Of a stretch of DNA of 9,930 nt, positions 6,743-9,930 are shown piece after piece. How positions within the stretch are numbered: the stretch's first letter is position 1; every line of letters begins with the position of its first letter. The stretch covers positions 1 to 9,930 of the forward strand of contig CAKPYN010000034.1 in assembly GCA_934202965.1 (NCBI GenBank), in the 5' to 3' direction. The notes beneath the pieces are model-generated. The model saw only the letters and a program-made list of their open reading frames with translations, had not been told where the DNA came from and did no database searches. The stretch comes from an uncultured Megasphaera sp. GTDB lineage: Bacteria; Bacillota; Negativicutes; Veillonellales; Megasphaeraceae. The translations under genes and the position numbers were made by a program.

Positions 6743-6780
6743 AACAAAAGAAACTTTGAAGAACTTCTTAGCTGTTATAC

Positions 6781-6930
6781 TTATTGTATACGAAAGGCAA
6801 AAATCCCAAAGTACTTCCCAGTATCTTGTTCAAAAATAATGGCATCTTCTGCTCAGAACATTCATTCTCTGCGTAGCATTCGGTGAACCATATCGTTTAA
6901 AAAAACAAGTAAATCTATAGAATACCTCAT
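6781..6930 (-). pseudogene. Decayed small gene or small RNA: 50-codon frame with two in-frame TGA codons
   Basis: I do not recognise this. On the minus strand a frame runs from ATG 6930 to a TAA at 6781-6783. It starts MRYSIDLLVFLNDMVHRMLR and ends AEDAIIFEQDTGKYFGIFA plus FRIQ, which reads like real protein. TGA codons interrupt it at codons 23 (6862-6864) and 26 (6853-6855). GGAAG lies 8 nt before the ATG. A promoter-like extended -10 sits upstream and a strong terminator downstream, so the region is probably transcribed as about 250 nt. Three readings are possible: a small gene killed by two stop mutations, a non-coding RNA whose open frame is incidental, or (least likely) readthrough or selenocysteine at UGA. 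Confidence 0.4.
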
Positions 6931-6967
6931 CACTTACACTTCCATGTTAATTTGTATTTCTCTTGGT

Positions 6968-6976
6968 ATTATATCA
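6968..6976 (-). promoter_or_regulatory. Extended -10 promoter element driving the 6707-6961 unit
   Basis: On the minus strand TGATATAAT is a perfect extended -10 (TG-N-TATAAT), with no good -35 at the usual distance, which extended -10 promoters tolerate. Transcription would start near 6961, run through the small frame at 6781-6930 and stop at 6707-6742. Confidence 0.5.
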
Positions 6977-7015
6977 TATGTATCAAAGATTAGAATTAGG
7001 CAACAAACAACCAAT

Positions 7016-7066
7016 AAAAAAAGAACGATGCATCGAGAAACATGTTCTCTTTGCATCGTTCTTTTT
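7016..7066 (-). terminator. Rho-independent terminator of the adhesin gene
   Basis: AAAAAGAACGATGCA (7018-7032) and TGCATCGTTCTTTTT (7052-7066) pair over 15 bases. The 19-base loop contains a second small hairpin (GAGAA 7035-7039 with TTCTC 7045-7049). On the minus strand the stem passes into a T7 tract (7016-7022). It lies about 30 bases past the adhesin stop codon. Confidence 0.9.
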
Positions 7067-7095
7067 CCTATCCGTTATTCAATGGTTCGTTAAGC

Positions 7096-9786
7096 TTATT
7101 TATTTATGTTTTCTTTGACTGTGCGAACACGCTGAATCGTCGGATTTCCTGCCTTGTCTTTAGCAACTGTATCGACAGTGAAGTATTCCAATTCATGCGA
7201 GAATTCGCTGAGGATCTTGTCGGACAAAACAGCGCCTTTTGTCATGGCACGATACAAGATAGCTGCAAATTCATACCGCGTCATCGGACGGTCTCCGGCA
7301 AAGTTGCCATCCGGATAGCCTTCGATCATGCCGTTGCCGGCCAGCTGTGTTACGTATTCGTAAGCCCAGTGATTCTGCGGTACATCCGGGAAGAGCTGCA
7401 GTTTGGATGTATCTATCTTCTTACCTGCATTGGCATCGAGCATAGCTGACTTCATAGCTTCCAATTCACCGCGCAGTTCTTTAATTTCCTTCGCCATCGC
7501 TACACGAGAAGTTGATACATGACTGCTTCCGGAACCGAGCTTAAAGCTTACGCCGGCATTAACCATGTTTTCGCCATTACCAAAGGTTCCGCCTACAGAG
7601 AACATCGTATCTTCATTCGGACGATAGTATGCCCCAACAGCAGCTGCATTGGCGCCGCGGTAGTTGCCATAGCCTGCCGCAAAGTCCCACTTCGCATCCG
7701 GATCAAAGTCCAATGGATGTAAGGCTGCCAAAGCCGCAGCACCGGCACCGACTTTGTTGACACGGTTGTCGAGGTTGCTGATGCGCATGCTGTTGTTCGC
7801 AACATTGATATTGGTTTCATGCAGCTGGCTGCCGTTTACTGCGTCCATGGAAGTTTTGCTGAGTTCGCCTGCTTCCACATTGGTAATCTTCTTGCCACCG
7901 GCATCAATGCCATTCTTGGTAACAGACGGACCATTGTTAATTGTCAAACCATTATCGGTAATTGTTGTATCGCCAGCTTTAAAGGTGTTTGCAGCAACAC
8001 TGTTTACTTGCAAATCTTGATTTAAGGTAACCTGAATATTTTTGCCATCAGCTTTAGTAGTGATATTTTTATCACCTTTAATGCCTAAAGTCTCGCTCGG
8101 GCTGATTTCAAGAGCATCGCCCTCATCAGCTGCAAAATTAGTCGGTTTGGTTACGGTTTCAATCTTTACAGGATCACCGGTCTGAATATTATTGTCAGTT
8201 TCCGGCTGATTAGGCGACGGGGTGATATCAGGATTAGGAACAATGATTCCGGTATCTCCGCCAGTTGTTCCACCATCACCGCTAGCAGAAGGTGTAACGG
8301 TAGTAGTATCAGTATCAGTCTTCGAACCGATAATATTAGTGCTGATTTTATAGGTTGTACCATCATTACCTTTTACAGTTTCGATGACAATGCCATTACC
8401 TGCATCAAATTTAATGTTAACATTTTCCATTGCGCGTTTCAGCTGTGCTACGTTAACAGCGTCGGTATCAGCAGAACCTGCTGCCAAGCCGGTAAGCTGA
8501 CGTGTTACCATATTATCGCCTGTATCATTACCAATTGCAATAGCATGCTGATTACTTATCCAAGCTACACCCTCATTTTCACCTCTGCCATAAGCATTTT
8601 TATCGCCCAGTTTTCTGGTTGTTACTGACATAGTGCCCAATGCAATTCCATGTTCTAAGGTTGAGTTTGCGCCCTTACCTATAGCAATACCTCTCTTTGC
8701 ATTTTCTCCAACAATACCGCCTGCTACAGCAAAAGAACCTTGTGACAGAGCCTGAGACCTAATACCAATAGCAGTTGAATAATCACCGCTTGCAATCGCC
8801 CTGCCACCCCAAGCAGTAGCTGCAAGACCACTTGCTTCACTTTGTATGCCAAAAGCGGTTGATGCCTGACCTTCGGCACTACTTTGTACACCAAAAGCGG
8901 TGGATGCATAATTCCACGCTTTACTACCAGCACCAAAAGCGGTAGATGCCAAACTTTTTGCTTCTACGTAATCAAATTTTCCCCCACCAAGAGACACGTT
9001 AGAGCCAAATGCAGTTGAAAATTCACCACTTGCAATTGCCTGGTCACCCCAAGCAGTAGCTGCTTTTCCTTTCGCAACAGCCCCATGTCCGAACGCAGTA
9101 GATTCAAGACCACTTGCTACGGAGTACCAGCCCCAAGCTGTTGCCATATCATTGGCTGCAGCACTGCGCACGCCAAAAGCAGTCGCATAATTGTATTGGT
9201 GGTCTTCCTTAATAGCATAACCTAGATCTCCAGAAACCTTTTGCCCATGGAACTCCACGTTCTTTGCAATCCACAGCTTGTAACCATTACGACTATTAAG
9301 ATCATCTTGTAATTCATAACCTGCTTTAGTAAATAAACCTAAAGAAATATTGTTAGTTCCTTCCCAAGTAGTTCCGCCCCAAGTAGTTCCGCCCCCATGC
9401 ATTTTGCTAGGATCATTCGCAGCATATCCGGACCAAGTATGTATAGATGTATTGCCACCAGCTGCAATTGGGTATCCCTCACCAGGCCAATAAGAATCAA
9501 TGAAGAAAATAGTTTTTACATCAGCTTCACCTTCTTTGCCAACAATTGAATCGGAGTTATATTCTGTTCCTTTAATAGTCAGCTGCTGTTCTCCTTTAGT
9601 ATAAGCATAAGCAATATTCGTATTTACGATATCAAAGCTCGCACAGGTCATTACACCTGTAGCAATCAGCATTGTCAACAGCTTTTTGGTAGAGCAGCTT
9701 TTGCTGCCATGATTTTTCGCGATTTCCGAAACAACAACGTATGCGTTGCGTGCTTCATTCCAGATTACTTTGAATACTTTATTCAT
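7096..9786 (-). CDS. YadA-like trimeric autotransporter adhesin with C-terminal SLH domain
   Basis: This 896-aa surface adhesin is secreted by its own outer-membrane anchor (type Vc). Residues 1-28 match the ESPR extended signal peptide region. A hydrophobic core follows (35-50), with likely cleavage after IAYA near 61. An unassigned N-terminal domain with GGTTW repeats leads into YadA head repeats (197-345, about ten 14-residue units with TAFG or TAWG cores). A neck, GSADTDAVNVAQLKR (437-451), is followed by a Pro/Thr/Gly-rich linker (about 488-535) and a second neck, KITNVEAGELSKTSMDAVNG (633-652). Then come a coiled coil and a 4-strand anchor (about 698-751). Anchors usually end the protein, but here a helical stretch (764-784) and one SLH domain (798-848; FPDVPQNHWAYEYV, GYPDGNF, MTRYEFAAIL) follow, plus a 48-residue tail. 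AAGGAGG lies 8 nt before ATG 9786. The receptor is unknown. Confidence 0.92.
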   Translation of the reverse strand: MNKVFKVIWNEARNAYVVVSEIAKNHGSKSCSTKKLLTMLIATGVMTCASFDIVNTNIAYAYTKGEQQLTIKGTEYNSDSIVGKEGEADVKTIFFIDSYWPGEGYPIAAGGNTSIHTWSGYAANDPSKMHGGGTTWGGTTWEGTNNISLGLFTKAGYELQDDLNSRNGYKLWIAKNVEFHGQKVSGDLGYAIKEDHQYNYATAFGVRSAAANDMATAWGWYSVASGLESTAFGHGAVAKGKAATAWGDQAIASGEFSTAFGSNVSLGGGKFDYVEAKSLASTAFGAGSKAWNYASTAFGVQSSAEGQASTAFGIQSEASGLAATAWGGRAIASGDYSTAIGIRSQALSQGSFAVAGGIVGENAKRGIAIGKGANSTLEHGIALGTMSVTTRKLGDKNAYGRGENEGVAWISNQHAIAIGNDTGDNMVTRQLTGLAAGSADTDAVNVAQLKRAMENVNIKFDAGNGIVIETVKGNDGTTYKISTNIIGSKTDTDTTTVTPSASGDGGTTGGDTGIIVPNPDITPSPNQPETDNNIQTGDPVKIETVTKPTNFAADEGDALEISPSETLGIKGDKNITTKADGKNIQVTLNQDLQVNSVAANTFKAGDTTITDNGLTINNGPSVTKNGIDAGGKKITNVEAGELSKTSMDAVNGSQLHETNINVANNSMRISNLDNRVNKVGAGAAALAALHPLDFDPDAKWDFAAGYGNYRGANAAAVGAYYRPNEDTMFSVGGTFGNGENMVNAGVSFKLGSGSSHVSTSRVAMAKEIKELRGELEAMKSAMLDANAGKKIDTSKLQLFPDVPQNHWAYEYVTQLAGNGMIEGYPDGNFAGDRPMTRYEFAAILYRAMTKGAVLSDKILSEFSHELEYFTVDTVAKDKAGNPTIQRVRTVKENINK
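8752..9198 (-). repeat. Repeats encoding the YadA-type head
   Basis: About ten degenerate 42-bp units encode 14-residue head motifs. A higher-order copy is visible: 8771-8823 and 9011-9063 match over 53 bases with about 7 differences and lie exactly 240 bp (80 codons) apart. This indicates block duplication within the head. One unit is expanded by the insertion VSLGGGKFDYVEAK near residues 264-277. Confidence 0.8.
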
Positions 9787-9825
9787 ATAGATATCCTCCT
9801 TCTTTTATATATACTTTTTCAGGTA

Positions 9826-9930
9826 TTATTTCTGTTCATACGAAACTTTCCGCCGTTTGTTAAACCAGCGTTTCCGGCAGTCATCACAGCAAAAAGCCCG
9901 GCGCCGGTCTTCGGGTGTCGTAACGATGAC
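9826..9930 (-). CDS. C-terminal end of a small Cys-rich, zinc-finger-like protein (partial)
   Basis: The last 34 codons of a minus-strand gene enter the window from the right and stop at 9826-9828. The visible end contains FCCDDCRKRWFNKRRK, a C-C-x-x-C cluster followed by a very basic segment. The pattern resembles the second half of small zinc-ribbon proteins of the type CxxC...YCSxxCRxxxxN, in which a first Cys pair would lie upstream outside the window. It may bind nucleic acid; the function is unknown. The stop is 39 bp before the adhesin start, with no terminator between them, so the adhesin could be co-transcribed with it. No convincing separate adhesin promoter is visible in the 39-bp gap. 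Confidence 0.6.
   Translation of the reverse strand, partial: VIVTTPEDRRRAFCCDDCRKRWFNKRRKVSYEQK

Noticed and set aside
8752..9198. Regular repeats as a possible CRISPR array
   Set aside because: The repeats are degenerate, in frame with period 42 bp, and encode YadA head motifs. There are no unique spacers.

Overview
The window most likely comes from a Gram-negative-type Firmicute of the Negativicutes (Veillonella/Megasphaera/Dialister-like). Three things point there. The base composition is fairly AT-rich, with strong Firmicute-style AAGGAGG ribosome sites and intrinsic terminators. There is a lactate gene pair, a racemase and an FAD-linked D-lactate-type dehydrogenase. There is also a trimeric autotransporter adhesin, which needs an outer membrane, carrying a C-terminal S-layer homology (SLH) domain, a combination expected in diderm Firmicutes. 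The assignment is inferred from gene content, not from a marker gene.

Layout. Positions 1-69 hold a hairpin-rich sequence that looks like one end of an IS200/IS605-type element. It abuts and truncates a lactate racemase gene (larA, minus strand), leaving residues 1-206 of a protein that is normally about 420 aa. Upstream on the same strand is an FAD-linked dehydrogenase (870-2291). It has a good sigma-70-type promoter about 190 nt upstream of its start codon, and inverted repeats lie at and downstream of that promoter. An AT-rich gap of about 540 bases follows, ending in the proC terminator. Next, on the minus strand, are proC (2831-3631) and a class I/II aminotransferase (3713-4966), which probably share a transcript from a promoter at 4999-5027. 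Diverging from them on the plus strand is a 12-TM APC-family amino acid permease (5280-6659) with a strong bidirectional terminator.

The gap between the permease and the adhesin is not empty. A minus-strand extended -10 (6968-6976) and the terminator at 6707-6742 bracket about 250 nt. This stretch contains a 50-codon reading frame with its own plausible start but two in-frame TGA codons, so it is a decayed small gene or a small RNA. The right third is one large minus-strand gene (7096-9786) for a YadA-like trimeric autotransporter with an ESPR signal peptide, head repeats, two necks, a Pro/Thr-rich linker, a 4-strand membrane anchor, a short coiled coil and a single SLH domain. At the right edge is the C-terminal end of a small Cys-rich protein (9826-9930).

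How the genes fit together. Racemase plus D-lactate-type dehydrogenase would allow both lactate enantiomers to be oxidised to pyruvate. With larA broken here, L-lactate use through this route would be lost unless another copy or an L-lactate dehydrogenase exists. The aminotransferase, ProC and permease form an amino-acid uptake and metabolism cluster. The adhesin is probably an independent surface module tethered to both the outer membrane and the peptidoglycan layer. I see no CRISPR array, tRNA, rRNA or complete mobile element.
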